Positions 1-8,940 of a stretch of DNA of 64,000 nucleotides are shown piece after piece. The notes beneath the pieces were generated by a model. That model was not told the origin of the DNA. It was given only the letters and a program-made list of their open reading frames with translations, and made no database searches. Within the stretch, counting starts at the first letter, position 1, and the number at the start of each line of letters is the position of its first letter. The DNA is from Lysinibacillus sp. G4S2 (GTDB lineage Bacteria > Bacillota > Bacilli > Bacillales_A > Planococcaceae): the NCBI RefSeq assembly GCF_030348505.1, contig NZ_JAUCFJ010000002.1:1926001-1990000 (forward strand). Reading direction: 5' to 3'. Position numbers and translations under genes: made by a program.

Positions 1-756
1 TCCATAAAACATGCGATACGACAAAACCAATTACAGCGAGATGAGTCGGTGCTTAGCGTCGATGATATTTTTTCGATAGGCCCACTTAGTAGCTTTGAAG
101 AACGAAAAAACTGGTTAGAAGGCTATTTATATAAGGATAATGAAGACCGTGAATTGTACGAGGATATTCATGAAGAATGGAAGAAAAAAATGGCAGGTTT
201 AACGAGTGATGTGGATGTCTGGGTTTGGTATAGCCAAAATACTCATGAAGAGATAGGCCTACGTTTGATCATGAGTGAGTTGATTGATAAAAGTAGTATG
301 GTATTTGGGATTGATGCCACAGAAGGCTTGAAAAGTATACAGCCAAACATGATGATTCGTCATACAGGTGAGCTTGCGCCAGACTTGCTAATGAAGCTCC
401 GTACTGAGGCAAAGCGCTTTTCAATTGATGAATGTCAGCGACTTGCAAAGGAATGGGAAGTGCTGAAACAAAACTCCAGTACATTGCGGGTTTGGCAAAA
501 TGGAATTAAACATGTAGCGGAAGATACGTTAGATCCTATCATTATTGAATGTGCGCAAAGAGCACATGCCGAATTAAATGAGGAATGGCTAATACCGATG
601 CGCATTATCGGTGAAACACTTGGTACAATTGATGACTACTTAAGTGAAGAGTTTGTGGAAAAACGCCTGTTGGCCCTTGCAAAGCAGGGACTTTTTGAGA
701 TTGATGGCGATACAAAAGATATGTATTCTTATCAAGTGAAATATGTAGGGAAATAA
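1..756 (+). CDS. DUF1835 (and DUF3658) domain protein, 5' end cut by window
   Basis: The frame is open from base 1, so the GTG at 49 is not the true start; residues before it (SIKHAIRQNQ...) continue the family N-terminus. The SIGPL motif shortly after is typical of DUF1835, a domain of unknown function common in Bacillaceae, and the C-terminal third (EEWLIPMRIIGETLG and onward) fits the DUF3658 part that usually accompanies it. About 251 residues are visible, so little is missing. It is a soluble acidic protein with no membrane segment. The biochemical role is unknown. Family assignment is from memory of the motif, moderately sure. Confidence 0.7.
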   Translation, partial: SIKHAIRQNQLQRDESVLSVDDIFSIGPLSSFEERKNWLEGYLYKDNEDRELYEDIHEEWKKKMAGLTSDVDVWVWYSQNTHEEIGLRLIMSELIDKSSMVFGIDATEGLKSIQPNMMIRHTGELAPDLLMKLRTEAKRFSIDECQRLAKEWEVLKQNSSTLRVWQNGIKHVAEDTLDPIIIECAQRAHAELNEEWLIPMRIIGETLGTIDDYLSEEFVEKRLLALAKQGLFEIDGDTKDMYSYQVKYVGK

Positions 757-885
757 AAAATAGTTTTTGGGTCAAAATTGATTAATCTATTAAAAATTTC
801 TCTAATTAAACATAGATAGAAGCGAGTAACAATGACGCAGAGCGGAAATTGTTACTCGCTTTTATTCATTAGTCCAATAGGAGCT

Positions 886-1770
886 TCAATTATTTTTCTC
901 GTAAAAATCGAATATAAATTGCTGAAACTGTCGTGCTGATGGTGGAAGATATCGATTTTCTATCCAAGCCATACCTATTATACGTTCACAAACCATATCC
1001 TCCACACGAATTTTAGCCAATTTATTTGGATTCAAGTCTTCGTCAACAGGCAGCAATGACACGCCAAGCCCGGCGCCTACAAAACCAGCAACTGTTGACA
1101 CCTCATCACCTTCAAAGGTAATCTTCGGCTTGATACCTGCAGCATTTAATAATCTATCAGCGGTACGGCGCAATGCGTAACCCTTTTTCATCAGAACAAA
1201 ATTTTCATTTTCAAGTTCCTTCATTTTAATGCTTTTACGGGTGGCGAAGGGATGGTCGATCGGCACCATAATATAAAGCTCATCACGCCATAGCTCCTTC
1301 CAGCAAACAGGGGGCTCCGTGTCAATCGCTGCAAGTAAACAAAGGTCTAACTCTCCCGCGAGCAATTGCTTCAACTGGGAGTGTGAGTAATTTTGTGTAA
1401 AGTGAAAGCGAATATGCGGATGGTTCTGACGGAATGCGCGGATTAAATCAGGTACGATACTAGTCCCCAGAGTATGTAAAAAGCCAAGTGACACATCACC
1501 AAGCTCTGGGTTATTAAGTTCCTGTAATTCTATAACTGCTTTTTCATATTCCTTGCGCATGCGTAGGACACGATACAAAAAAAGCTCGCCATATCGGTTG
1601 AGCATAATCGAACGTCCTTGTCGGTCGAATAAGGGTACTCCTAATTCCTCTTCAAGCTTTGAAATCGAGCGACTTAATGCTGGCTGAGAAATCGCTAATG
1701 CTTCAGCAGCACGTGTCATATGCTCAAGCTTTGCAACTGTGACAAAATATTCTAATTGCTGCCACTCCAT
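886..1770 (-). CDS. LysR-family transcriptional regulator
   Basis: The start chosen is the ATG at 1770 (MEWQQLEYF), preceded by GAGG with 8-nt spacing; a longer open frame upstream has non-coding composition and no binding site. The protein is 294 residues, normal for the family. Residues 1-60 hold the winged helix-turn-helix (ISQPALSRSISKLEEELG), and the rest is the periplasmic-binding-like effector domain. The N-terminus resembles the B. subtilis GltC/YybE branch (from memory). It acts in the cytoplasm on DNA; its ligand and targets are unknown. It is divergent from the esterase gene at 2053, which is an obvious candidate target (inference). Confidence 0.88.
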   Translation of the reverse strand: MEWQQLEYFVTVAKLEHMTRAAEALAISQPALSRSISKLEEELGVPLFDRQGRSIMLNRYGELFLYRVLRMRKEYEKAVIELQELNNPELGDVSLGFLHTLGTSIVPDLIRAFRQNHPHIRFHFTQNYSHSQLKQLLAGELDLCLLAAIDTEPPVCWKELWRDELYIMVPIDHPFATRKSIKMKELENENFVLMKKGYALRRTADRLLNAAGIKPKITFEGDEVSTVAGFVGAGLGVSLLPVDEDLNPNKLAKIRVEDMVCERIIGMAWIENRYLPPSARQFQQFIFDFYEKNN

Positions 1771-2052
1771 TTTTTTTACCTCTATTCCCGTTATTTTTAA
1801 GTTAACTGCATTATAACGATAAAAGAGTAGGAAGTATAGGCACATAAAATAATTTTTAAAAAACGGAGAACTAAAAAAAAGCAAAATAAAAATAGTAGAA
1901 AGCGTGATATAACAGTCATTAACCTCACATCGTTCATGCATGAAATACATTAATATGATAAAAACTATAAATTGTACATTATGAATAAAGGGTGTTAAGA
2001 TAGACACATAAAATACACAATTACGAAATTTCCGTGAAGGGGATATTATAAA

Positions 2053-2805
2053 ATGAAGTTTAAAAAGCCACAACCTCTAACAATTGAGGGAGGCAATAAA
2101 GCCGTACTATTACTGCATGGATTCACAGGAAGCACAAAAGATGTGAAAAAGCTAGGAGAATTTCTAGCTCAACGAGGATATACTGTTCATGCACCGATTT
2201 ATAGTGGGCACGGCGTAGAACCAGAAGCATTACTTGAAACAAAACCAGAAGATTGGTGGAACGATGTCGTGGAAGGTTATAACTTCCTGCAGAGTAAGGG
2301 TTATGAAGAAATCGCTGTAGTTGGGATTTCACTTGGCGGCGTATTCTCGCTAAAAGTAGCAGAGAAGTTTCCAGTGAAAGCATGTGTTGCAATGTGTGCA
2401 CCAATCACACGAGACAATTCTAAAGGCTTATTTACTCGCTTATATCATTATGCTCGTTTATATAAACACTTTGAAAATAAATCAAAAGATCAAATTATTT
2501 CAGAGTTACATGAACTTCGTATTACACCAAAAGATTCATTAGATGGTGTTACACGTTTAACTACAGAAACACGCGATGAATTATCAACAATTAAAGCACC
2601 TACATTAGTATTACAAGGTTCATTAGATGATGATCTTTATCAAGAAAGTGCACCTTTCATTCTTAATACAGTAGAAACTGATGATAAAGAGATCATCTGG
2701 TATAAAAATTCTGGCCATATTATTACATTAGACAAAGAACGTGATAAAGTGTACGAGGACGTATACAAATTTTTAGATCATATAGAGTGGTCTGTAGCAA
2801 ACTAA
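2053..2805 (+). CDS. Carboxylesterase, Est30 type (alpha/beta hydrolase)
   Basis: This 250-residue protein hydrolyses short-chain carboxylic esters. An oxyanion-hole HGFTGS motif lies at 22-27, the nucleophile elbow GISLGG puts the catalytic serine at 93, and the expected acid and base are around Asp192-194 and His222 (SGH), the same order and spacing as the Geobacillus Est30 monoacylglycerol-lipase-like esterases. There is no signal peptide, so it is cytosolic. AAGGGG precedes the ATG at suitable spacing. It is monocistronic, ended by a strong hairpin, and divergent from the LysR gene. Confidence 0.9.
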   Translation: MKFKKPQPLTIEGGNKAVLLLHGFTGSTKDVKKLGEFLAQRGYTVHAPIYSGHGVEPEALLETKPEDWWNDVVEGYNFLQSKGYEEIAVVGISLGGVFSLKVAEKFPVKACVAMCAPITRDNSKGLFTRLYHYARLYKHFENKSKDQIISELHELRITPKDSLDGVTRLTTETRDELSTIKAPTLVLQGSLDDDLYQESAPFILNTVETDDKEIIWYKNSGHIITLDKERDKVYEDVYKFLDHIEWSVAN

Positions 2806-2832
2806 GGGCTGTCAGCAGACAGCTCTTTTCGT
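2806..2832 (+). terminator. Intrinsic terminator of the esterase gene
   Basis: GGGCTGTC and GACAGCTC pair around a short loop, followed by TTTTCGTTTT directly after the stop codon. Confidence 0.75.
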
Positions 2833-2984
2833 TTTGACCACTTAAAAGCTAGGAACTGTACAATTAATGATAATAAAAGAAAAAACTATTGTTTTTAAAA
2901 TAAATGCCTGATACCATAGTGGGATTGTAGTGAGAAATCCCTTCTATTTAAATTATTTGCAATAGATCAATTTCGCCTACGCGT

Positions 2985-3255
2985 AATTGTAGCTGACGCT
3001 TCGCTTTCGCACAGAAAACATTTGTAGCTGACGCTTCGCTTTCGCACAGATAAACAATGCGTCCGGATTTTGAATTGTGCCCGCACAATTCAATCCTTTC
3101 AAAATCCGTGACATCCGCCGGAGGCATTAACTTATTTCAGCGGATGTTTGAACACCCTCTGAAAAGAACTTAAACCCGCATTCATCTCACCACCTATAGA
3201 GGTGGGGACTTCTGTACCTGTCGCTACGCTTTCGCACAGAAAACATTTGCAGAAA
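2985..3255. repeat. Palindromic intergenic repeat with three GCGAAAGCGAAGCG-type units
   Basis: The 480-base gap before brnQ holds no gene. Two 35-bp tandem units of the GCTGACGCTTCGCTTTCGCACAG type are at about 2988-3055 and a third at about 3221-3255. Between them is a long hairpin: CGGATTTTGAATTGTGC at 3063 onward pairs with GCACAATTC and TCAAAATCCG to about 3107. A smaller palindrome, CACCTATAGAGGTG, is at about 3190-3204. It is part of the family also seen at 12.0, 19.0, 37.1, 40.4, 42.5 and 61.8 kb. Confidence 0.7.
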
Positions 3256-3286
3256 GAAGTTAAATACATCTAAGGAGTACATCAAA

Positions 3287-4624
3287 ATGCAACAAAAAAT
3301 ACCTTTTTCAACATATGCAGTCATTGGCACGATGCTTTTCGGACTGTATTTTGGAGCGGGGAATCTTATTTTTCCAATTCAGCTTGGACAATTAGCAGGG
3401 ACCAACTTTTGGTTTGGACTAATTGGATTTTTAATAACAGCTATCGGTTTACCGTTTCTAGGTATTTTAGCTATTGGTTTATCAGGTAGTAACGGTTTGC
3501 GTGACTTAGCGAGCCGTGTTCATCCATTATTTGGCGTCATCTTTTCTTTAGCGCTCTATTTAACGATCGGTCCTTTTTTTGCGATTCCACGTACAGCGAC
3601 AGTTCCGTTTGTTGTTGGCTTTGAACCATATATTCAAGCAGAGCATACAACACTTCTACTTGCTTTATTTAGCTTTGTATTTTTCGCCATCGTTTTTTAT
3701 TTCTCATTGAATCCTGCGAAAATTATGGATTATATCGGTAAATATTTAACACCAGCATTTTTGATTGTGTTATTTATTTTAATTATTATTAGTATTTTAA
3801 AGCCGATGGGGCATTTCCAACAGCCAATGGGAGACTATATTGATTCAGCATTTATGACAGGCTTTAAAGAAGGCTATAACACAATGGATGCGCTAGCGTC
3901 ATTAGCTTTTGGTATTGTCGTTATTAACGCGATTAAAAACGCAGGAATTTCTGATAGAAAAGAAATTGCTAAGGCAACGTGGAAATCTGGTATTTTTGCC
4001 ATGGCATTAATGATGCTAATATATGGTTTAATAACGTATATGGGGGCATCGAGTATTGAGGCTATTGGTTCATTTGATAACGGTGGTTTAATATTTGCTG
4101 CTGTTGCTGAACACTATTTCGGATCCTTTGGTGCAATTTTATTGGCATTTATTATTGTCCTTGCTTGTTTAAAGACAAGTATTGGCTTAATCACATCTTG
4201 TAGTGAATTTTTCCATGGAGTGTTCCCGAAAATAAGCTATAAGTGGTTTGTATTCATATTGTGCCTTGTATCATTTATAATTGCCAACTTCGGATTAAAT
4301 AATATCATTAAATTCGCCATTCCAGTACTAATGTTCTTGTATCCTCTGGCAATTGTTTTAATTCTACTTGCTTTAAGCTCATCGCTATTTAACAATAAGC
4401 AAACGGTTTATGCAATTGCGATGATTTTTACATTTTTTATTAGTTTAATTGATGGCTATAAAGCATTAGTGAGTAGCATTCCAGCGGCGAAATTAAGTAT
4501 TTTTGATTCGATTGAGAAAGTTTATTCAGACTTCTTACCATTCTATGACATTGGTTTAGGATGGATACTACCTGCGTTAATTGGTGCTATTATAGGAAGC
4601 ATGTTCCCAGCGAAAAGGGCGTAA
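3287..4624 (+). CDS. brnQ: Branched-chain amino acid transport system II carrier protein BrnQ
   Basis: This 445-residue integral membrane carrier takes up leucine, isoleucine and valine with Na+ or H+. The N-terminal LYFGAGNLIFP motif (about residues 20-30) is diagnostic for the BrnQ/LIVCS family, and about twelve hydrophobic segments span the protein. AAGGAG with 8-nt spacing precedes the ATG. It is monocistronic, downstream of a repeat-rich gap and followed at 4748 by a hairpin terminator. I saw no T-box or other leader in the upstream gap. Confidence 0.93.
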   Translation: MQQKIPFSTYAVIGTMLFGLYFGAGNLIFPIQLGQLAGTNFWFGLIGFLITAIGLPFLGILAIGLSGSNGLRDLASRVHPLFGVIFSLALYLTIGPFFAIPRTATVPFVVGFEPYIQAEHTTLLLALFSFVFFAIVFYFSLNPAKIMDYIGKYLTPAFLIVLFILIIISILKPMGHFQQPMGDYIDSAFMTGFKEGYNTMDALASLAFGIVVINAIKNAGISDRKEIAKATWKSGIFAMALMMLIYGLITYMGASSIEAIGSFDNGGLIFAAVAEHYFGSFGAILLAFIIVLACLKTSIGLITSCSEFFHGVFPKISYKWFVFILCLVSFIIANFGLNNIIKFAIPVLMFLYPLAIVLILLALSSSLFNNKQTVYAIAMIFTFFISLIDGYKALVSSIPAAKLSIFDSIEKVYSDFLPFYDIGLGWILPALIGAIIGSMFPAKRA

Positions 4625-4747
4625 TATAATTAATTTATTAGAAAAATAAGCACGCACATGAAATTTTTTTTATTAAAAGTCAAGTTATTAGTTGAAACTA
4701 TTTTAAATAGTGAATTCTTATTTAATGTCACACAGTATAGAAATTAA

Positions 4748-4795
4748 AAGGATAGAAGAGCTTAAATAAATTCGCTCTATCTATCCTTTTTTTTA
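4748..4795 (+). terminator. Intrinsic terminator downstream of brnQ
   Basis: GGATAGAAGAGC pairs with GCTCTATCTATCC (one bulge) and is followed by a run of eight T. It lies 125 bases after the brnQ stop. Confidence 0.7.
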
Positions 4796-4805
4796 CCACA
4801 GATAA

Positions 4806-5123
4806 CCCTATTTACTACAACAATTAAATCAATCTAATGATTCCTTAGAAATCAGATTTGTTAATGAAGATATAAGAGAAAATATCTTTAAAATTGACAT
4901 TCGTCCTTCAAAAAATAAATTGAACTTCAAAAATAAACTGAACTTAAATGGTAAGGAGTATAAACTTCAAGATGGTACCAAAGGTATTTATTTCGAAGAC
5001 CGATTATTTAACTTTTTTGTCTTTGAAAAAAATAATTTGCAGTATTTGTTGGGGATATATAATAAAGTAGCAGATACAGAAACACCTGACATATTAGTCA
5101 GAATAGCTAATTCAATTGACTAA
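4806..5123 (+). pseudogene. C-terminal remnant of a DUF4367-like protein
   Basis: The frame is open from just after a TAA at 4803 to the TAA at 5121-5123, giving about 105 codons, but has no usable start codon or ribosome binding site in its first part; the TTG at 4920 is internal. The end (DILVRIANSID) resembles the C-terminal ...IANSI signature of DUF4367 domains, which sit on anti-sigma-like or membrane proteins in Bacillales. It is best read as the tail of a gene whose front half is lost. Family assignment is tentative. Confidence 0.45.
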
Positions 5124-5439
5124 CTTCTTCAGTGAAAGTCCATTAGTGGTCTTCTTCTCCAATATAGGGGCGTTAATTAAATATCATTGAGTTGCTTTAG
5201 CAAACTCCCATGAAAGAACGTAATAATCTTTCATTTTCTGTGGTGTAGCGATGATTTTATGCGACATGGATGGCTAACGGGTGATTGTGCAACAAAGATT
5301 TATAAAGTAGAATCAATTTCATAAATCGAAAGCCTTACTGGGCTTGAAATTTTAAGGCATAAAAAAAGGAGTACCTCCCCAAATCTCGAAGTGTTTAGTA
5401 CCACTACCACACACTAGAGAGAGAAAGGAAGAACTCCAG
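5124..5439. other. Gap without an intact gene
   Basis: I see no coding frame of note. The stretch precedes an IS3-type transposase tail and probably contains other mobile-element debris. A short hairpin (AAGCCTTACTGGGCTT) is near 5330. Confidence 0.4.
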
Positions 5440-5577
5440 ATGTATAGTATTCGACATTACAACCATGAACGCATTCATTCATCAATAGGATACAGCACGC
5501 CATCTAATTTTGAATGCCAGTACTACTTTAATACGTTAAATCATTAAATTTTGTGTCTGCTATCTTGACAGAGGTCC
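5440..5577 (+). mobile_element. IS3-family (IS150-like) remnant: transposase C-terminus and terminal repeat
   Basis: The frame 5440-5547 encodes YSIRHYNHERIHSSIGYSTP and on to a TAA, the typical last 35 residues of IS3-family OrfB (YN..R.H...GY.TP). It is followed by TGTCTGCTATCTTGACAGAGG, like an IS3 terminal repeat. The rest of the element is gone. The different C-terminus shows it is not a copy of the IS3 element at 57.8 kb. Confidence 0.75.
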
Positions 5578-5629
5578 AAAGATAACAAAAGTAAATAAAA
5601 CACGGATATTATTAGATTGGAATGATAAC

Positions 5630-6013
5630 ATGAATTTAATGGAACTAAGAATACCACAAGGTTTCGCTATTTATTATAATAGGTTTTATGATGTTGAACC
5701 GATATCAGACCCCAATGAAGATGATTTCTTAACAAATTGGACATTTTTTACACAAGACCTACTTCAAATAAGTAAAATGGAACTTGAAAAAGGGAGTTGG
5801 AATGTACCTAAAGATGAAAATAAAAGGATACATATTGTTTTAGGGTGGTATCCAGATTCAAGAGCGAGCGGCGAGTATGGATTAGCAATCACTAATGGGA
5901 AATGGGATACGCTAATGGAAATTAGTTCAAGGGATAGGTTTGAGATAAAACGGACGCTTGAAAAATGGTTAGAAAAGTTGAACGAAGATCAGAATTATTT
6001 AAAAAATGGTTGA
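5630..6013 (+). CDS. Small uncharacterised protein, possibly an immunity protein
   Basis: The product is 127 residues, acidic and soluble, rich in aromatic residues (WTFFTQDLLQ, VLGWYPDSRASGEYGL), with a helical C-terminus (RTLEKWLEKLNED). I do not recognise a named family. Size, composition and its position among transposase debris resemble orphan immunity proteins of polymorphic toxins (inference only). The ATG at 5630 has a weak site; the ATG at 5639 is an alternative. Confidence 0.55.
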   Translation: MNLMELRIPQGFAIYYNRFYDVEPISDPNEDDFLTNWTFFTQDLLQISKMELEKGSWNVPKDENKRIHIVLGWYPDSRASGEYGLAITNGKWDTLMEISSRDRFEIKRTLEKWLEKLNEDQNYLKNG

Positions 6014-6103
6014 TGTTTAAGGTGACTTAAGCTTTATTTATCTTTAGAGGAAAAAAGGTTGAAGCCATTTAGAAGTAAAAAGGCTCAAAAAGTAGCTGCT
6101 TAA

Positions 6104-6277
6104 CTTCAATTTTCAAAAAAACGATGTTTATATTCGGTTGAGCGGATCACTGAGAAAATGATTTATGAAATTGATTCACTTAACAATGATATTAAGACAT
6201 GTTCTATATCCTTTACAATTGACGGTTCCAACGTAGGTGGTGAACATACGATAAGCAGGCACTTGTGTAAAGGGTAA
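6104..6277 (+). pseudogene. Unrecognised gene remnant
   Basis: An open stretch of 57 codons without a start codon reads LYSVERITEKMIYEIDSL and on to TAA at 6275-6277. Residue use is protein-like. It may be the tail of a lost gene next to the truncated transposase. Weak evidence. Confidence 0.25.
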
Positions 6278-6329
6278 ACATATTGGAGGGCATTTACGCG
6301 ACGGGCTATAGGACTAAGTCAATGAACAA

Positions 6330-6971
6330 ATGAACTTCTTTCCGGAGGTATCACAAGAAGAAACTCCTATTCCCGAGCCGGAAAAGCCGAAAAAACGCGG
6401 ACGCAAAAAGAAAGAAGAAAGAGAACAATGGCTTAAGGAACAAGCAGAACTTGAAGCTGCCAAAACGATTTTTGAAAAGACGTTAGATCAATTGGTTGAC
6501 TACTCCTATGAAGAAATCGAAGCAGAAATTCCTCTTGATCCATCATGGGGTACCAAGAAAAACACGGATAATAAAAAGTTTTTCTGGTACGGCTATAGAG
6601 GTCATCTGGCCGTTGATTGTGAAAGCCAATATATTTTGTTAGCCTTGTTTTCTTCAGCCCATGTCAATGATGGAAAAATGTCGATTCCTTTACTTAAAGG
6701 CTTGGCAAAACGGCATCCTTATTTGAATATTGAATACGTTTTAGCCGATGCAGGATATGATTTTAAAGCCGTTTATAAACAGATTAAAAGGATTGGAGCG
6801 CGACCCCTGATCGATTACAACAGGAAGAATGAGGCTGAAATCGAAGGAAAAGACAAATACTTTCGTCCCGTGTGTAAAGAAGGGCACTCTTATGTGTACG
6901 ATAGCTTTGATGAAAAATATGAATCGCTCAAATACACTCGACCAAAGGGCCTGACCGTATCAAACGTTTAA
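6330..6971 (+). pseudogene. Truncated IS4/IS1182-type DDE transposase
   Basis: The 213-residue frame holds the middle of a DDE transposase: a basic KKRGRKKK stretch, WGTKKNTDNKKFFWYGYRGH, then LADAGYDFKAVYKQIK with the second catalytic aspartate. The N-terminal part with the DNA-binding region and first aspartate is missing, and the C-terminus runs into foreign sequence at about 6950, so it cannot be active. Its right edge cuts a small minus-strand HTH gene (6928-7029). The exact IS family is uncertain. Confidence 0.65.
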
Positions 6972-7029
6972 TAGTTTCTTCGTGTGTACCCAATAAGTCA
7001 GCTACTTCTTTTACTTTATATTCTTTCAA
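6928..7029 (-). pseudogene. Truncated excisionase-like HTH gene
   Basis: On the minus strand a TTG at 7029 has a clean GGAGG site with 7-nt spacing, and the first 25 codons (LKEYKVKEVADLLGTHEETI, then KRLIR) match the helix-turn-helix_17/excisionase N-terminus. After RSG the reading enters the transposase remnant and stops. A normal protein would run 30 or more residues further, so the gene was cut by the insertion. Confidence 0.55.
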
Positions 7030-7162
7030 GCAATTGCCTCCAAATCGAATGCACGTTTTGAGAATGTACGTTCTATTTTACGGCAACATTTAATTGCTAT
7101 AAATATTTCCTTTAGTAGGTTAGTTGTGGTAGTTAATGAGTTCATTTAGAGGTCTAACAAAC

Positions 7163-7197
7163 AAAAAAAGTACACCACTATATATAAGTGATGTACT
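7163..7197 (-). terminator. Intrinsic terminator of the SDR gene
   Basis: Read on the minus strand, AGTACATCACT pairs with AGTGGTGTACT around a short loop and is followed by seven T. Confidence 0.7.
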
Positions 7198-7309
7198 AAT
7201 TATTTAATATAATGTGTGACATTAAAGACAACCTCTTAATATTACTGTTTTATAATACATTCACTTGTCTTTAATTTTACAGAGTAATTCTGTGCGTGAT
7301 TATTTATTT

Positions 7310-8068
7310 TTAGTAAGCTGTCCAACCACCATCAACAGCAATGACTTGGCCGTTGACAAAGCTTGCTTCATCGGAGCCAAGGAAAATAGCTAGCTGAGCG
7401 ATTTCCTCTGGCTGTCCGGCACGTGGGTTAATGGACATACCTAATGCTTGGCGAGCTGCACCTGTTTGACTCACATTTGTCATGGAAGAGGCAATGTTTG
7501 TAATAACAGCCCCTGGTGCAATACCGTTACAGCGAATATTTTTATCGGCATACATAAATGCTGTGTTTTTTGTTAAACCAACGACCGCATGCTTAGAAGC
7601 GGTATAGGCAGCCCCAGCACGAGCACCATATAGACCGCCAGCAGAAATATTGTTAACAAAGACACCATGACCTTGAGCAAGGAAAATCTCTGTTGCCATA
7701 CGCATCGAACGCATAACAGCAGTCGTGTTTACCGCAAATACTTTATCCCAACGTTCATCAGAAATTTCACCAACTGGCTCCATACCATCCATAATGCCAG
7801 CATTATTGACTAAAATATCTAATTGACCATAAGCATTTTTTGTCTCATCAAATAAGCGTTGTAAGTCTTCTGTTGATGCGACATTTGTTTGAACTGCGAT
7901 CGCTGAGCCACCAGCTGCTTTTATACCTTCAACAACAGCTTGTGCACCTTCTAAATTCAAGTCAGAAACTACAACCTTTGCGCCTTCTTTTGCATAACCT
8001 TCTGCAATTGCTTTTCCCATACCTGACGCTGCACCTGTTACGATTGCTACTTTACCTTCTAATCTCAT
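7310..8068 (-). CDS. SDR-family NAD(P)-dependent oxidoreductase (classical type)
   Basis: A classical short-chain dehydrogenase/reductase of about 252 residues. In the numbering from the upstream GTG at 8071 the cofactor motif TGAASGMG is at 12-19, NNAG at 89-92, and the catalytic Ser143, Tyr156 and Lys160 (YTASK) are all present; it ends VNGQVIAVDGGW as usual. The ATG at 8068 is preferred because AGGAGG lies 8 nt before it. The substrate is unknown. It is divergent from the TetR gene at 8259, with a dyad between them, so TetR control is likely (inference). Confidence 0.9.
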   Translation of the reverse strand: MRLEGKVAIVTGAASGMGKAIAEGYAKEGAKVVVSDLNLEGAQAVVEGIKAAGGSAIAVQTNVASTEDLQRLFDETKNAYGQLDILVNNAGIMDGMEPVGEISDERWDKVFAVNTTAVMRSMRMATEIFLAQGHGVFVNNISAGGLYGARAGAAYTASKHAVVGLTKNTAFMYADKNIRCNGIAPGAVITNIASSMTNVSQTGAARQALGMSINPRAGQPEEIAQLAIFLGSDEASFVNGQVIAVDGGWTAY

Positions 8069-8138
8069 CACGAGGACCTCCTATTATTTATGTTTTTCAC
8101 CGTGTATGAACATTTCACGGATGTATTATGTTAGATAT

Positions 8139-8152
8139 TGAACATGTGTTCA
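8139..8152. promoter_or_regulatory. Candidate operator between SDR and TetR genes
   Basis: TGAACATGTGTTCA has 6-bp arms TGAACA/TGTTCA with a 2-nt centre, located between the two divergent genes. A further TGAACA half-site is at about 8106. Suited to a TetR dimer; function inferred. Confidence 0.45.
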
Positions 8153-8258
8153 TTAAAATCATATAATAATATTGTAAGCGATTTCAATATGCAAAAAACT
8201 AAGAACTGTTCAGTAATCAACACATATAAAAAATCTGTTTAGTAAGGGGATGAAAAGT

Positions 8259-8831
8259 TTGAGTGCGAACGATTTAAGAATTGTTAAAACGAAGCAAGCA
8301 TTACATAATGCTCTGTTAACTTTATTGAGTGAGAAGCCTTTAGAAAATATTACGATTGCAGAAATTTGTCGGGTAGCAAAGGTGAATAGAGGTACCTTCT
8401 ACTTGCATTATGAGCAAAAAGAAGGGCTATTTGAAGAATACTTCCAGGAAATTATGGAGGATTTGTATAATTCCTATGAGGAACCATATCGTGCAGTAAC
8501 AACATTGGATAAGAATCAATTAGATCCAAATACTATTCGTATTTTTCATCATATAGAGCGTTTTAAAATGTTCTATCGCATTGTTTTTTCAAAAAATGTG
8601 CCATTGACTTACTATTACATGTTATTTGATGGAATTCATTCGCTAATGAAAAGGGACGTAACCGCTCATTATCAAATGCATGATGAAATATCCATTGATT
8701 ATTATAGTGCTTATCAAGCAAACGCAATCATTGGCCTAATCATCCAATGGTATCGCCAAGATTTTGAGGATAGCGTTAGTACCTTGAATAAGCAACTTGC
8801 GGCTATTTTGCGAATTGGTGAAAAGCAATGA
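8259..8831 (+). CDS. TetR-family transcriptional regulator
   Basis: The helix-turn-helix lies in the first 60 residues (ITIAEICRVAKVNRGTFYLHY); the remaining 130 residues form the ligand-binding helical domain, of the type called TetR_C_8/DhaS-like. AAGGGG directly abuts the ATG at 8250, so the TTG at 8259 with 9-nt spacing is the more probable start (190 residues). It is divergent from the SDR oxidoreductase gene, which it probably represses together with itself. Confidence 0.85.
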   Translation: MSANDLRIVKTKQALHNALLTLLSEKPLENITIAEICRVAKVNRGTFYLHYEQKEGLFEEYFQEIMEDLYNSYEEPYRAVTTLDKNQLDPNTIRIFHHIERFKMFYRIVFSKNVPLTYYYMLFDGIHSLMKRDVTAHYQMHDEISIDYYSAYQANAIIGLIIQWYRQDFEDSVSTLNKQLAAILRIGEKQ

Positions 8832-8892
8832 GGAGCAACTTTATTTAATAAGACACTGAATTTGATTAATATAATAGTCGTTCAACAACTTT

Positions 8893-8931
8893 AGCGATGT
8901 ACTAACTCGTCATTAGTACATCGCTTTTTTT
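8893..8931 (+). terminator. Intrinsic terminator of the TetR gene
   Basis: AGCGATGTACTAA and TTAGTACATCGCT form a perfect 13-bp stem followed by seven T. Confidence 0.9.
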
Positions 8932-8940
8932 ATCATAATA

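Noticed and set aside
1771-2073. 101-residue N-terminal extension of the LysR protein
   Set aside because: Composition is low-complexity hydrophobic, it runs through the divergent promoter region, and the internal ATG at 1770 has a good ribosome binding site and the family N-terminus.
3185-3215. IS200/IS605 right end with omega-RNA-like hairpin (CACCTATAGAGGTG)
   Set aside because: The small palindrome is reminiscent of such ends, but no tnpA or tnpB remnant is present and the surroundings belong to the palindromic repeat family.
7840-8109. Plus-strand 89-residue leucine-rich ORF
   Set aside because: It is the antisense shadow of the SDR gene.
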